A stretch of DNA of 64,000 nucleotides from Mermis nigrescens (taxonomy: Eukaryota; Nematoda; Enoplea; Mermithida; Mermithidae), in assembly GCA_036768485.1 (NCBI GenBank), contig JAVLUZ010000154.1, positions 21,939,896-22,003,895 on the forward strand, read 5' to 3'. Shown in pieces: positions 41,644 to 54,465 of the stretch. Every line of letters starts with the position of its first letter. Position 1 is the first letter of the stretch. Made by a program: the position numbers and the translations under genes. The notes beneath the pieces were generated by a model, which made no database searches, was not told the DNA's origin, and saw only the letters and a list, made by a program, of their open reading frames with translations.

Positions 41644-43169
41644 GCGTACTTAGTCTTAGTATAAGAATTACGCACTTCTTGAGGTAACGCTTCATACAAA
41701 TTTAATGCATAGTCGTCGGAAAATGATGAGACAAATTCAGCTCTATCTTTTTTGTCGATTTTATATATTTTTTGCCAATCTTTCAAATTCGCTGAAAAAT
41801 TTTCGAATATCCGTTTTTTCACCCTGAAAAGATTTCCTAGCAGCGACTGCTATATGCATTTGCTGTATGAAAGGACCGCGATTAATGGCTTCAGCAACAG
41901 ATGATTTATCGCACGAAGATGATGAAGAATCTGAATTATGACGCGAGCGGCGTGAACCGTGACGCGAACTTCCACTGCGGCGCGAGCGATGCGAATCTTC
42001 CTGCTGCGAAGAGCTAGTGTCCTCATCTGAAAATGTGACGCGGCGCTGGCTGGCTGGCGGCGCGACTATATTGTCCCTGATCGGCATGGATTCGTTGTTA
42101 GGATTTGCTAAATTACCGTGCGCTGAAAAATTATCGCTCCTTAGATGCGACGCGTGCTGCATGGGCGCGCTTTCCGCGTTAGGAGGAAAATAATGCAAAG
42201 GCGGCGGATTTAAAGAAGGATGTTGCGTATTATTTACAGCATTAGGCACAAATTCGGGTGCTAGCTGATTTAAAGGCCGCTGCAAAAATTCTGAAAAAGT
42301 AGGCGCGTTTTCAACACTTTGCTGATTAAACGCGCGTGCTGCGAAGGATGCGCAGAATTAGGTAAATTATCCGCAAAAAGAGGGTTTTGCACATGCTGCT
42401 CACGCATACGCTGACGATCTAAAATCAACAGGCGTACGATCACTCATAGGTAAAATAGGCACAGATGTCCTTTCGGACGCGAGTATAACCTTAGGCTTAG
42501 GATTATTAATCGGAGGCCGAATGACAGGTGATGAATTATCAAACTCGGTTTCGTTATTTACCGTCTGTTCGACACGCCGTTTTGGTAACTCAATAGGCAC
42601 ATCATTAATCACGTTTTTGTTGTTATGTACTCGCAAAGACTGATTAGCCTCAGGGCGAGCAGAAAACGTAGCCGTAAGCCTTAAATTATTAATTTCTGTC
42701 ACGCACTTGGCGCATTTCTTGCGCATGCTGAAAATTCATTTTTTGAATACTCCCAAGAATAGTCGAAAGAATTCGATCAGAATTTGACGAATTAGGACGA
42801 GTTTCATCCTCATTTTGCTTTTCAGATGCATTACTTTCCACATCAAAAGTTCGACCAGGTAAAACGGCTTCGTTTTCCGTCTGGGTTATCGTCGTTATTC
42901 GCGCGCAAGTTAAGATCATTATTAACGATCGTTGCGTCAGGATTTACTTCGATTTGTGTATCAGCAGAATTACCGGTTCCGGAATGCACACTGCCGGTAG
43001 TAGACTCATTATCGGAAGGGATAACAGAGGTATTATTTGCCAAAGGGGGTAAAGTAGTATTATCAATCGCCGAAGAGCTGGTTTGATCAGTCTGTAATTG
43101 GCGCGCAGGACGGGCTTGTGGCGGCACCTTTTTAGCTGGAGGAGTACGTAAAATTTTCTTACCACCCAT

Positions 43170-43621
43170 TATAAAAATGGAACGTTTGAAATATAAACGT
43201 TAGGTAAAAGAAAATTTTTTCTCCAAAAAATCGGCTATCTGAAAATCTGAAAAAAATTTTTCGAATTGGACCCCTCTAGGTATGGGTTTTTCCTAAAAAC
43301 GTACCTCTATATGCCAAAATAGCAACAAGTACGAAAGAGAGAGGCACAAAAGAATTTATGAGCGTGGCGAAAGGCGAAAATATTTCGCTTAGTCGAATAG
43401 GTATATAGAAAAAATACCAGCGACTTTACCACAAATACAGAATTTCTTTGCCGCGAACGCTTAACTTATCTGCGCACTGCCGCGGCGCGGACGATACGAT
43501 AAAAATATACGGGCGAAACAATACACATTTTTAGAATGCCGAAATAAATATTTTTGGGTAAAGAAAATATTATGTATTAATTTAAATGATGACAGACACC
43601 GGATCGGTTGTCGCGAGCAAC
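43170..43621 (-). other. Retrotransposon leader between primer-binding site and gag
   Basis: About 450 bp of untranslated leader. No structured motif was identified beyond homopolymer runs. Confidence 0.6.
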
Positions 43622-43641
43622 CTTAAGGGGGGAAACTCCAA
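43622..43641 (-). other. Likely primer-binding site
   Basis: Immediately inside the 5' LTR the minus strand reads TTGGAGTTTCCCCCCTTAAG. TGG one base from the LTR end is the expected start of a site complementary to a tRNA 3' CCA. The tRNA could not be identified. Confidence 0.55.
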
Positions 43642-44877
43642 TGTAACTTAAGGGGCTTTGCCCGCTTTCGAGTTATTGGAGTATCTTAGCGCGCGCAAAC
43701 GAGTTGGCTGATTTAGTACTTGAAGTATGTACGGATAACTAAACCGACAGCACGCCGTCAGAGAAGATACCCAACACACAACAACTACGAAAGCAACGAA
43801 CCCCAGTAAGTACCTTCGGGGCTTACCTAAGTACCTATGCTACAACTAGCGCTGGTCAAGAAGCTGCGGTAAAAACCTGCACTCTTCCAAAATGACCCTG
43901 AATACCTACTACCTAAAATCTCCACGGACGTAATTGGTCCGGTACTTATGGAGATTATGGGATGGAGATGCCGACCGCAGATCTTAACCAGGAGTAATTA
44001 GATAACCCCGGTATTCGCCCTAGGTCCTTGGACCTTTTTAGACCAAAAGAATAATTTTTCGCGAAAAGAATTGAAAAGGTTTCGCACCAGATTACCTATG
44101 GCGAAACTACTTATAAATTCTGGTTCCAATAGCACTCTGTACTTAAATCACAACAACAAAGAGCTCTATTCCGGGCTGTCATCTACTATAAAAATTATGT
44201 AATAATTTTTATAGATTTTTGGTTCGAAAAAGGAATTATGAATTTTGCACGAAATGATAAATAAAAGGTTTTACCCAACGAAATCCGGCAAGGAATTAAA
44301 TTTATGGCCGGCCTAATCCCAAATCCAAACTACCTGCGATATATTGCACCTCTAGGCAGTTGATTTTCGTGCTTTTACCGAATTAAAACAATGTACAAGA
44401 AATGGCGCTGATAGAGTCGGAAGCGACACGCCGAAAACGCAAAAGGCTAAACTGCCACACAAACTAGACTAATAATCGTAGGGGGAATGGCCTACAGTAA
44501 TATAAGAAGAAAATATTGTATAATGTGTTTATAACAAAAATTGTGTGCTGCTTGCACATAGATTTTTCGGGTCTCCGCACAGGCTCAACGTGAATAGCGG
44601 TCATGTCGCCTATGTTTTAAATGTAAAAAGTGATAGGGGACTTGTAGGGGGTTCCACAGTAAAAGGTCGCATCTTTGTATCCCTCGCGACACATAGCGAC
44701 AAGAGTCCAACCAATTGACACTGCGTGGTCGGAATGCCTCCGCATGTCATACTATCGACGATCTGAAAATATGGCTGGATCGCCACAGTGGAACCAAAAG
44801 ACCGGATGGTCGGAATTGGCGCACTAATGTGCGCAAAGGCCGTACAAGTCACAGCATGTGTAGATACACTATCTACA
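43642..44877 (-). repeat. 5' LTR (1236 bp)
   Basis: Plus-strand ends TGTAACTTAAGGGGCTT and ACTATCTACA. Same length and order as the other LTR. Confidence 0.95.
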
Positions 44878-44971
44878 GTCCTACCTGCATGCTACAAAAT
44901 TCTTTTCTGGCCGTCTACAAGAATACAATATGTAAGTGTGGTGCACATACACACTCATTGAACTCATGCGC

Positions 44972-45105
44972 TCTTTCCCGTCAGCTCGTTTCGCTGTTTG
45001 GATGTGCTTTCCCGTTAGCTCGTTTCGCTGTTCGGATATGCTTTCCCATCAGCTCGTTTCGCAGTCGGATGCTTTCCCGTCAGCTCGCTTTGCTGCTCGA
45101 TTGTG
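44972..45105 (+). repeat. 34-bp minisatellite, four copies
   Basis: Units start at about 44973, 45007, 45041 and 45071, each reading CTTTCCCGTCAGCTCGTTTC with small changes, then GCTGTTCGGAT. It lies in the DNA just right of the retrotransposon. Confidence 0.88.
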
Positions 45106-45690
45106 CTATTTATAGCTTTTGCGCTTCTTTTGAACTTCAACCCGTCGAGATGACGTTTCATCTCCGGATAGAATGGCGCAATTTTCTAGGTAATTGAGCA
45201 CTGGTTCGGCTCGCGCAAGCGACCGGAACAATGCCCAGTGGCGGATCTTCGGATCTGCCCAGTTTTTAGGCTTCTCAATTGCAAATACTGTACTCACATA
45301 AAAACGTACCTATTTAAGTTTTCGAATTTTGGATAGGGTAAACTTTTTTCAGGGTGTTATTCACTAAAAGTTGGGTACAAGATATGAGAATAACCTCATT
45401 GCGTATCAAAGTGAATAGGGCATAAATCTAACACCCAAAAATTTTTTTGCCGTGTGATACCTCGCTGTTTACAATTCATTCTAATTTGCAAATTGATAAT
45501 TTTTCCAAAGCGAAGGAGACACTAAACAATCATCCAATCGAATTCAAGAACAATTCTAAAATTTTTCGCGTGCGAAAAATGATTAACTAAATTAAACACC
45601 ATAAATGCTGGAAAAATACATTTGAGTATTAGCTAATGAATTTTTACGCTTTAACTATCTTAAAATTGGGATTAGGATACCCGGGCACGT
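45106..45690. other. No gene recognised; small hAT-end palindrome at 45234-45262
   Basis: CAGTGGCGGATCTTCGGATC then TGCCCAG looks like two hAT-type ends almost back to back, perhaps a deletion remnant. Otherwise featureless. Confidence 0.35.
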
Positions 45691-46242
45691 GAATATGAAA
45701 AAGATGGACTATTCCCTTAAAATTTATGCACAGCATGAGAGTTCTGGGTGGTCAGGCCCAAAAAGTTTTTAGGCTTAAAATGGTGGATACCATACGTGGG
45801 CAGCAAGAAAATTCTGGGGGGGGGGGGTGCAAAATTTTTTGAAGGTCAAAAAATGGTCCTAAAAATGGTGGTATGGGGATAAAAACACAATTTTTCGACG
45901 TTTCTCATCAAGCACTATCCATTGGCATCAAAAATTGCGAAAAAAACGAAAAAAATTTTTCAAAAATTGAATTCTGGGTATTTTGATTTCTGGGGGGGTA
46001 TTTTGGTTTCTGGGGGGTGCATACCCCCAAACCCCTCACGCCCAGGTGTGGTGGATACGTATCAAAACACTTTTTTGACGTTCGGACAATGCCCCTTCTT
46101 TCTACCAACATAAAAACAATAAAGAATCTAGTAAGAATTAGAAAAAATCGAGTAAATTGAACAAAACGTAGTCAATAAATGTGTATAAGGCGCGAAGTGC
46201 CGAAAATTTGAGACTTTTGAGCCAAAAAGGAGCTAAGACGCT
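45691..46242 (+). mobile_element. Family D element interrupted by family C
   Basis: Left part about 45700-45790 and right part 46059-46242 (TTTGACGTTCGGACAATGCC, AAATTGAACAAAACGTAGTC, GGCGCGAAGTGCC) match family D and are separated by a family C insertion with a clean duplication. Confidence 0.55.
45791..46049 (+). mobile_element. Family C element, MULE-like, 9-bp target duplication
   Basis: GGTGGATAC at 45782-45790 and 46050-46058. Ends CATACGTGGGCAGC and ACGCCCAGGTGT are imperfectly inverted. 259 bp with long G tracts; non-coding. Three separate copies with different 9-bp duplications define these ends securely. Confidence 0.92.
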
Positions 46243-46411
46243 TATAGTCTGTTTCACACAACTTCGGTCATAAATTTTAAAACTATCTCCGACAATAAGC
46301 TTACAGATTGCGATTATAGCATTGATCTGATATATAAGTATCGTAACCCACGGCTTACTGTCGTTGAAAATTCTTAGAATTTACGCACGAAGTTATGTGA
46401 AACAGACTATA
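46243..46411. mobile_element. Mariner-like MITE with TA duplication, copy 1
   Basis: Ends TATAGTCTGTTTCACACAAC and AGTTATGTGAAACAGACTATA are inverted repeats of ~25 bp, with flanking TA on both sides. The interior is also partly palindromic. About 168 bp. Related copies at 53863 and 62723. Confidence 0.85.
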
Positions 46412-46439
46412 AAAGGCACACTTCTTACAATTTTTTGAT

Positions 46440-46860
46440 AAATTAACAATTATGATGGGTCGCAGCAGCCATTTTGCGGGGGGGGGTTAGCCATTCTGGG
46501 AGGGTTAAAATCCTCCTACGTAAACAACGTAAACACATGGTCCCCCAAAAAGAAAAGTTGGAGATTCTTGAAGCACATAGACTGCTGGAATTGATTTTGT
46601 ACACTTCTGAGCTATGAGCTTAAAATTTTCGGGTGCTTCGCACCGGTGGATTGTCGTTCGAAAGGCCCAAATTTGAAAAGACATGGTAAATAGGTTTGTC
46701 AAAACTTTCTGACGCTCTGCTTAAAATTATTATTTTTATGTGTATTTCTTTTCTTTACATCATAATTGATTACAAAACAAGTTAAACAATTTTTCAGCAG
46801 GGTCAAGCTTGAATTATCTTCTCCCAGTGTTTAGAGCTCGCTGAGAAACGCTCAAAAATG
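46440..46860 (+). repeat. Dispersed repeat family G
   Basis: A GGGGGGGGTTAGCC start, GTCCCCCAAAAAGAAAAGTT, GGAGATTCTTGAAGCACATA and a GGTGCTTCGCACC core, ending near CTCGCTGAGAAACGC. A related copy is at 56165-56440. Confidence 0.45.
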
Positions 46861-46872
46861 CCGTAATTATTT

Positions 46873-48870
<1,998 letters not shown>

Positions 48871-49005
48871 ATGTTACCCACCATCTACATGATCACTAAC
48901 ATCCAAGCTCAGGCACTTGCCTACGGTTCTTGCGTCATATTTTTGTCAGTTGCAGTTTGTATGGTCATAGTTAAAAAGCAACAGATAATAGAACCTGATA
49001 ATGTG
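48871..49005 (+). CDS. Exon 1 (hydrophobic segment)
   Basis: First ATG after an in-frame TAA at 48838; a second in-frame ATG is at 48889. Encodes MLPTIYM, the hydrophobic helix and KKQQIIEPDN. Donor G|GTACGT. 45 codons, phase 0. The start is the least secure part of the model. Confidence 0.5.
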
Positions 49006-52000
49006 GTACGTCTTCACTGCCAGTTTATAGGAACATAAAAAACTTCAGTAATTTTTTTGACAGGTTATTTTGCAGCATGAAATTGAAAATAAATCGAACA
49101 TTTTTCTTTATTCCATGTGTATTTCCTTCCACTGAATTGTAATCCATGAATACCATGCACATTTGACGGTCACTGATTAGCTACGAATTTATTGATAATT
49201 TTAGGCGTCTCTTTCGACTGTCACAGAAGCATCTCAGTTTTGGGATGATTCTGAATCATCAGCCTTTGATGAGACAGCGTCTTTGCTGAATGAAACAGGT
49301 CAGCCGCCAGATCAAGCAGCTTACGGTAAATTGACCTCTTCTAACGAACAATGCTCGCTGCGATACGTTCATTCGGCAGCTCAGGTCACAATGTCCAATC
49401 CGCACTCACTCAGCTTAGACGAAAGCAGCCTAATATCATACGGCGCAAATTCATTTATTGTACTAGAGCCTTGTTCGCTGATATATCTACGTCAGCAAAG
49501 TGGCCTTAGGTGAGATTTATAAAGCGCATTGATCATTATGGCTTACTGACCAGTAAGGCGATTATTTCGAGGATTTCTCTTGAATTTTTACGGAATCACC
49601 ACTGAATAAGCAATATTTCTGCGAAATAAGTTCACAAAAAGCACTGACTTTTTTTGTGGTCTGCAAAAATCGCAAGAAATTGATACCTGTGCTACCTTAC
49701 TTAATTCACATCTGATAGGCGATCTCATGCAGTATTGCACAATAGATTCCTCCTGGGATCAAGACCCCCAAGCCATCCTGCCATACATGTGCAGCAACAA
49801 TATTCTGTGTATTATGGGGCAAAATCGCGAAAAAAGTACCAAAAAATTCAATTCTGAGGGTCTTTCAGATTCTGATAGATCCAGCCAGACCCCACACCCA
49901 TATGCGTACCAAATCCAAAGTGACCTAATTTGTTTTGAGAACATATGTAAATTATTTTTCTTATGTTTTTTACTTTTTTATGTTTTTACTTTTGATAACA
50001 CACCGTAGTACGCGTTATCGAATTGAATTTTGTTGATTTCAATCGATTCTTTTTGTAGCCCGAGTTTAATTAAATTCTTTCCGGCTTGCCTGAGCTGACC
50101 TTTCCAATATGTGTTACGTAGCTTGTCCTCAACTTGAGTGACCCCACTGTTTTGAAGCGCTGACTTTAACATAACGTTCTAAGGAAAGAAATTGTTTCAG
50201 GGAATATTTAATCGTCTTTTTACATTATCTTTTCTTTTTTACTTCTTTTGTAATGCTTCCGCTTTACAGAGTACAAGATCGTGGTTCCTTGCATGTTTAT
50301 GCGCGAGCGAACATTTCGGGTTCTGAGTCGGGTCACGTGACGGTCAGCGGACTGCTGAATGCGACGGAATTTTCGAAACTATCAGCCGATGCCAGCCGAG
50401 CCTTGATTCAAGGGCAATTTAACTTACTGAGCAATTCTACCGTTTTATTATACGATAGCTCCGTTTTGAGAGTTTACGAGGGTGGCTATTTTGAAATGGC
50501 TCCGCTTAGCTCACTGTCATTGTACAGAGGGGCATGGTTTCAAGTTTCTGAGTGGTGGCAAAATGCCATTTTCGGTCACATAAACGCGGGAGCGCACTTC
50601 GGTCCTAATACAAAGTATGAGCTTATTGTAGAGCGATGGAATTAGGATGCATGTCTCAGAATATTTTTCTAAAGTTCCCTTTCGGGATAAAGATGTTAGA
50701 TAGGTGTCAGAAATGGTTTTTCGACGTTTCTGACGAAGCCAATTCCTCGGGCATCGAAACATAGAATATTATCTAAACAATTAAATTGAACAATATGTTC
50801 GGTTAAAATAAATGGCTATTTGGCGTGAAGTGCCGAGAAAATAAACACTGCTGAGCCAAACCAGATTGATAAAAACCTGTAAAATAGAATTTTTATGTTT
50901 TTAGAGGACTTGAGAATTCTGCTGCTACTGTGGGGTCAAACCTCCCAGGAACATGTATTGGTAAGTAATTATTATTTGAATTTGTAAAAGATACTCCATC
51001 TGCATGAAGATCTAAACAACACGTTTTTAGTTCCAAAAATAAATTCTTTCGCACCATCCATCATGCCTTAGGATGGATATGATGCCATAATTGCCATTAA
51101 TTTGTTTACTAAATACGTCGTAAAAATTATGTATAAATAAGTCTGTTCATAAAAGCTTGTAAATAATATGAAAAAACGTAAATGAGCAACAACTTTTCGT
51201 TTGCCACGTCTTTAAATTGAAAAAAATCACAAAGGCAGCATCAATTTATATAAAAACACAAGATGTCACATTGATGAGATGAGTCTTTCGATACACTTCA
51301 AATGTCACATTAAGTTTTCCTTTTTTAATGAATTCTGAAGTTTTGTACAAAAATCTTAAGTCTTAAAAAGCGGAACTCATTTCTCGATAACGCTTTTTGA
51401 GTCACATTTAAACTTTCTACAAATTACTCGAATACACAAATACCTACAGAACTTCGAAAAATCTACAGTAGAGCATTAAAAATCTAAATCTCTAGTTAAA
51501 TATAATAAATTTACATAAAAAATAAGAAAAACATTTAATTGACTATACGAACATATTTTAGGTTTGGTGGATTTCCAATTGTTTGCACAAGAAACATTAA
51601 TATCAGAAGCAATATGTATGTATTCTTGAGAATTATGATTTCCCTGGCTAGAACATCGTTGGTCTGAATTCGGTTAGCTTAAAACACAATGGCTGAACAT
51701 ATTGAAGCAAAATACTTCGAAATATTATTCTGTTAGCATATCGTTTTTTCGATAAATTTCAAAATTTAGCTACCTATTCAAACTTCACCCAGCTTTTTAT
51801 AACTACCTTCTTATTAATTGAGCCGCGTAGCACGGTAGTTTGTTTCACTTATTCGAAAGCGTTTTCACTAAATTTGATCACATAAATTAGGCTACAACTG
51901 TGGCTTATAAATCTTTCTTATGCAGGTTTGCTGCTAAAGAATGTTAAAAATCACAATATAACTCGATATAGTGTAGGATTTCATTCATGTTGTATTATTT

Positions 52001-53555
52001 TAAAAACTTTTGTAGTCGCTTTTAGCTTTTTCGAAAAGTTCTCAAACAAATCAAACAGACTATAAATTACATGCGAAACAAATAGATCAAAAATAGCAAA
52101 ACATTGCAAAACAGAATAAATTTTTGGTATCCAAGAATAATTTGATTTTTTGTGAATTAATTCCTTTTTTCATTTTGATGAAGCAAAAGGACTCCTTCCC
52201 CAAACATGGGCCATTTTCCAATCATTCTATCAAAAGCCTTGAACAAATAAATTTTTCGATGGCTTTCAGCAAGAATACTATGCTCATTTTCATTAAGATG
52301 TCAAGAATTTTACCCATCATTGTTTATTTCATTTATTAGAAGTGTATTTAAGAAACGCAACTATGATTTCAATTTGATGAGAGAGAATTGTCTAGCTTTT
52401 CCGGTCTGATGATTCCGACTTGCACTTTATTATGCGCTCATATCATTAGACAGGAACTAGTGATTATTGAATCGGAAGATGAGAATATCAATTATCTTTG
52501 TGTCGAAAAATTTTTTGCGTTTCTCACCGACCAGTCATTATCGCAAAGATTTTCGAAAAGTTGATATCTTTTCGAAAATTTTTATTCACCACCCGGTAAA
52601 GGTAGTGTAAGCACGTCATTTAAAAAGGTTCATTAAGACTTAGGTAGCTATTTTACATTTAGTCAATTAAAAAAATGATGATTTATTTGAAATTACCTAC
52701 ATGCTCGATTGCTGTACAAAAGTAGTCTGTTTTAGTAATTAATACAAATTAAAAAATTTGGTCTTTGGAATAAAAAATTTCATGTGGGAGTTTTTTCTAT
52801 ATTTCGAATTTCTTGGAAAGGGAAATTCTTTTTCCATAGAAGATTTTTTACTCACTTTTTGACGCTGACTTGTGATTTCATCCTTAATTCTATTGCAAAA
52901 GGCACTGAGCTAGAAATGCCCAAAATAACGCTCCCAAACCTGTATCATTATTAAATTCGTAAGCTACAAACCGACATTTTCAGCCTATTCTTCACTATAA
53001 TTTTTTTACAGCTTGTACATACAATCTTATACATACACAGCAAATTATGAATTATATGATTTAAGATTAAATCAACCGCATTTCAAATACAATTTCAGAA
53101 TTACGCTGCTGGATCGTTCTTCATTGCACGTGGCTCGTGGAAATTTCGAAACTGGTTGCGAAAGTGTCATCGATTTGAACTCGCAAGCAAACCTTTTCTT
53201 AAAGGGTCAATTAAATTTGAGCGATTATAGTTCAATATCGATCGGGGACCAAGCTCGGCTTATTTTGGGGTCTGAAACGCGCGGCGAATATAAACCCGAA
53301 GAAGCGCCCAGTTTGGTGTTCGCCGCACCAAAGATCAACCTGATCCTGGAAGATCAGGCTACGTTGAAGATTTTGCCCAAAACTCATTGCATCGTGATCG
53401 GTTGCCTCAGAATCAGTGGCACATCTGTTTGGCAAGCTGGTACTGTCGTGTGGCCTAGTTTATCGTGCTACGGTACAGAACAAGAGGCCAAAAACGCTTT
53501 TGATGGCTTTCAAGAAGCCAAAACGCTCTGCATCAAAGTGCCGCCCTCTGAATAA
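48871..53555 (+). CDS. Five-exon gene: membrane-anchored or secreted protein with beta-solenoid-like repeats
   Basis: Proposed exons 48871-49005, 49205-49509, 50270-50614, 50905-50960, 53041-53555; every junction keeps one frame, giving about 451 residues. Residues 15-34 (ALAYGSCVIFLSVAVCMVIV) form one hydrophobic helix followed by KK. Then comes a Ser/Glu-rich linker, then from about residue 95 short strands alternating as S-x-L-x-V/L (SLSLDESSLISY, SSVLRVYEG, SSLSLYRGAWF, SSLHVARGNF, SQANLFLKGQLNL, YSSISIGDQARLIL), roughly 10-12 residues apart. That pattern suggests a beta-solenoid, as in many adhesins. I recognise no family. Unlike its surroundings it has balanced codon use and few repeats. 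Topology is unclear: KK after the helix would favour a cytosolic C-terminus. Confidence 0.62.
49205..49509 (+). CDS. Exon 2 (acidic linker and first repeats)
   Basis: Acceptor GATAATTTTAG before 49205; donor CTTAG|GTGAGA after 49509. Encodes a Ser/Asp/Glu-rich stretch (FWDDSESSAFDETASLLNE) then the first repeat strands. Ends two bases into an Arg codon. Confidence 0.68.
49978..50172 (-). CDS. Possible ENY2-like exon or retrocopy, antisense within an intron
   Basis: A 64-residue helical, charged frame: ALQNSGVTQVEDKLRN, then YWKGQLRQAGKNLIKLGLQ. The second part resembles ENY2/Sus1 (W-K-x-Q-L...K-x-x-I-K-x-x-G-L), a small subunit of the SAGA deubiquitinase module and TREX-2. The spacing between LR and WK is about four residues shorter than in ENY2, and the C-terminus does not match. 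A good acceptor (TTTCTTTCCTTAG) precedes it at 50179 and a possible donor CG|GTGTGT lies at 50003, so it could be an internal exon. Weak assignment. Confidence 0.3.
   Translation of the reverse strand: MLKSALQNSGVTQVEDKLRNTYWKGQLRQAGKNLIKLGLQKESIEINKIQFDNAYYGVLSKVKT
50270..50614 (+). CDS. Exon 3 (repeat strands)
   Basis: Acceptor TTCCGCTTTACAG; donor ACAAA|GTATGA. Encodes VQDRGSLHVYARANISGSES through SSLSLYRGAWFQV and GPNT. Reading through the donor would end the protein at 50645 after KYELIVERWN, a possible intron-retention form. Confidence 0.68.
50650..50900 (+). mobile_element. Family D fragment in an intron
   Basis: TTTTTCGACGTTTCTGACGA, AAATTGAACAATATG and TGGCGTGAAGTGCCGA match the family D order. 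It ends just before the next exon. Confidence 0.5.
50905..50960 (+). CDS. Exon 4 (56-bp microexon)
   Basis: Acceptor TTTTTATGTTTTTAG and perfect donor TTG|GTAAGT. In phase with exons 3 and 5 it encodes GLENSAATVGSNLPGTCI. Skipping it also keeps a frame only if exon 5 starts at a different acceptor (53012 or 53099), so alternative splicing is possible. Confidence 0.55.
50961..53040 (+). other. Large intron of the five-exon gene
   Basis: AT-rich with no repeat family recognised. An alternative acceptor at 51030 (CACGTTTTTAG) would give a short C-terminal exon ending at TAG 51071. A 50-codon frame beginning ATG near 52407 (MIPTCTLLC) is noted but unsupported. Confidence 0.4.
53041..53555 (+). 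CDS. Exon 5 (C-terminal repeats and stop)
   Basis: Acceptor ACATACACAG. Starts ANYELYDLRLNQ and continues with SSLHVARGNF, LFLKGQLNLSDYSSISIGDQ and APKINLILEDQATLKILP. It ends in a non-repeat C-terminus with cysteines (CIVIGCLRISG, LSCYG, TLCIKVPPSE) and TAA at 53555. Other acceptors at 53011 and 53098 are possible. Confidence 0.68.
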
Positions 53556-53862
53556 CTATTATCTTGCATGTAGGGATTTCGCAAAATCACAAAGGCAAAA
53601 TTTGTATGGTTAGTGCAGTTCCTGTTTGAAGTTATTAGGATCTTTTAATCGTTTCACGCTTTACTTTTTTACGAGTATACCTTTTCTTTGACAACGGGTT
53701 TATTCGATGATAACATCGCGTTTCTAGAAACTCGCCAGCATTAATGAAGATTGATCAAATAATCTATGAGTACTCATTTTTCTACATATTGTATCTATTA
53801 AATCTAATTGTACCGTTTTCATTTTAGCTAGTTACTTCTGGAATCCCCTTTTGACATACTTC

Positions 53863-54030
53863 TATAGTCTGTTTTACACAATTTTTGGCATAAATTTTAA
53901 GAATTTTATCGACAGTTAGCCAACAGATTACGATAATTATATATCAGATCAATGCTATAATCGCAATCTGTCAGCTTATTGTTAGAGATAGTTTCTGAAA
54001 CTTATACCCAAACTTATGTGAAACAGACTA
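53863..54030. mobile_element. Mariner-like MITE, copy 2
   Basis: TATAGTCTGTTTTACACAAT to TTATGTGAAACAGACTA, same internal order as the copies at 46243 and 62723 (TATATCAGATCAATGCTATA). Confidence 0.82.
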
Positions 54031-54465
54031 AAAGTGTAATAAAGCAAAGTTAATATATACCTGGCCAAATAATCGCGTCTGTCTTCTGCCTCATTCGTTC
54101 AGAAGTTACACTTTATTCGGCATAAAATTTTAAGCGAGCAAATGGTAAGTAGTAAATAGTACACAGTATACAAACGTACGCAATCATATATTTGCTATAG
54201 AGACTAGATAAAGTTAAACATGCTCGAAATTCGTATAAATCATTAACCTAAATTACGCAACTTTTTATTGTGGACGTAAGAGAGGATTTCTTTGTTTTTC
54301 AAATAGAAGCTTCAGAATCTATACCATTAAAAATCACGCGTAAAATCTTTTGAAAAAATATGAATGTATTTGAAATGACGCAAGTGTTCTCCAGGATTTG
54401 AGGCATCTAGTGCGACAGACCAAACAACCGTTTATATTTTGCAATAAAATATGATCACATTATGA

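Larger units (their letters stand above)
40549..43169 (-). pseudogene. gag, decayed by frameshifts and interrupted by a MITE
   Basis: Starts at ATG 43169 (MGGKKILRTPPAKK) and changes frame at about 42890, 42700, 42410, 42300 and 41790. A capsid-like part lies at 41650-41900 (FQGEKTDIRKFFSEFERLA, IYKIDKKDRAEFVSSF). A 486-bp MITE splits it at 41158-41643. After the MITE the frame reaches a CCHC zinc knuckle (CDFCKRTGHVEEQC, at about 40640-40680) and the stop at 40549. Gag would build the particle and bind RNA; this copy cannot make an intact product. Confidence 0.82.
30346..44877 (-). mobile_element. Complete Ty3/Gypsy LTR retrotransposon with extra ORFs
   Basis: Two LTRs (30346-31583 and 43642-44877) in the same orientation bound a 12-kb interior read on the minus strand. 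A 4-bp duplication GTCC flanks the element (30342-30345 and 44878-44881). Order on the minus strand: 5' LTR, likely primer-binding site, gag, protease, reverse transcriptase, RNase H, integrase, then four additional ORFs, polypurine tract, 3' LTR. At about 14 kb net of insertions it is unusually long for this superfamily. Protease-RT-RH-integrase order and the YIDD box place it in Ty3/Gypsy. Frameshifts in gag and pol indicate this copy is not autonomous as it stands. The LTR copies differ at scattered positions (most visibly in their first 60 bases), so insertion was not very recent. Confidence 0.95.

Noticed and set aside
49727..50008. 93-residue plus-strand frame between exons 2 and 3 of the solenoid gene
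   Set aside because: No splice support that keeps the gene in frame, and no recognisable similarity; treated as intron.
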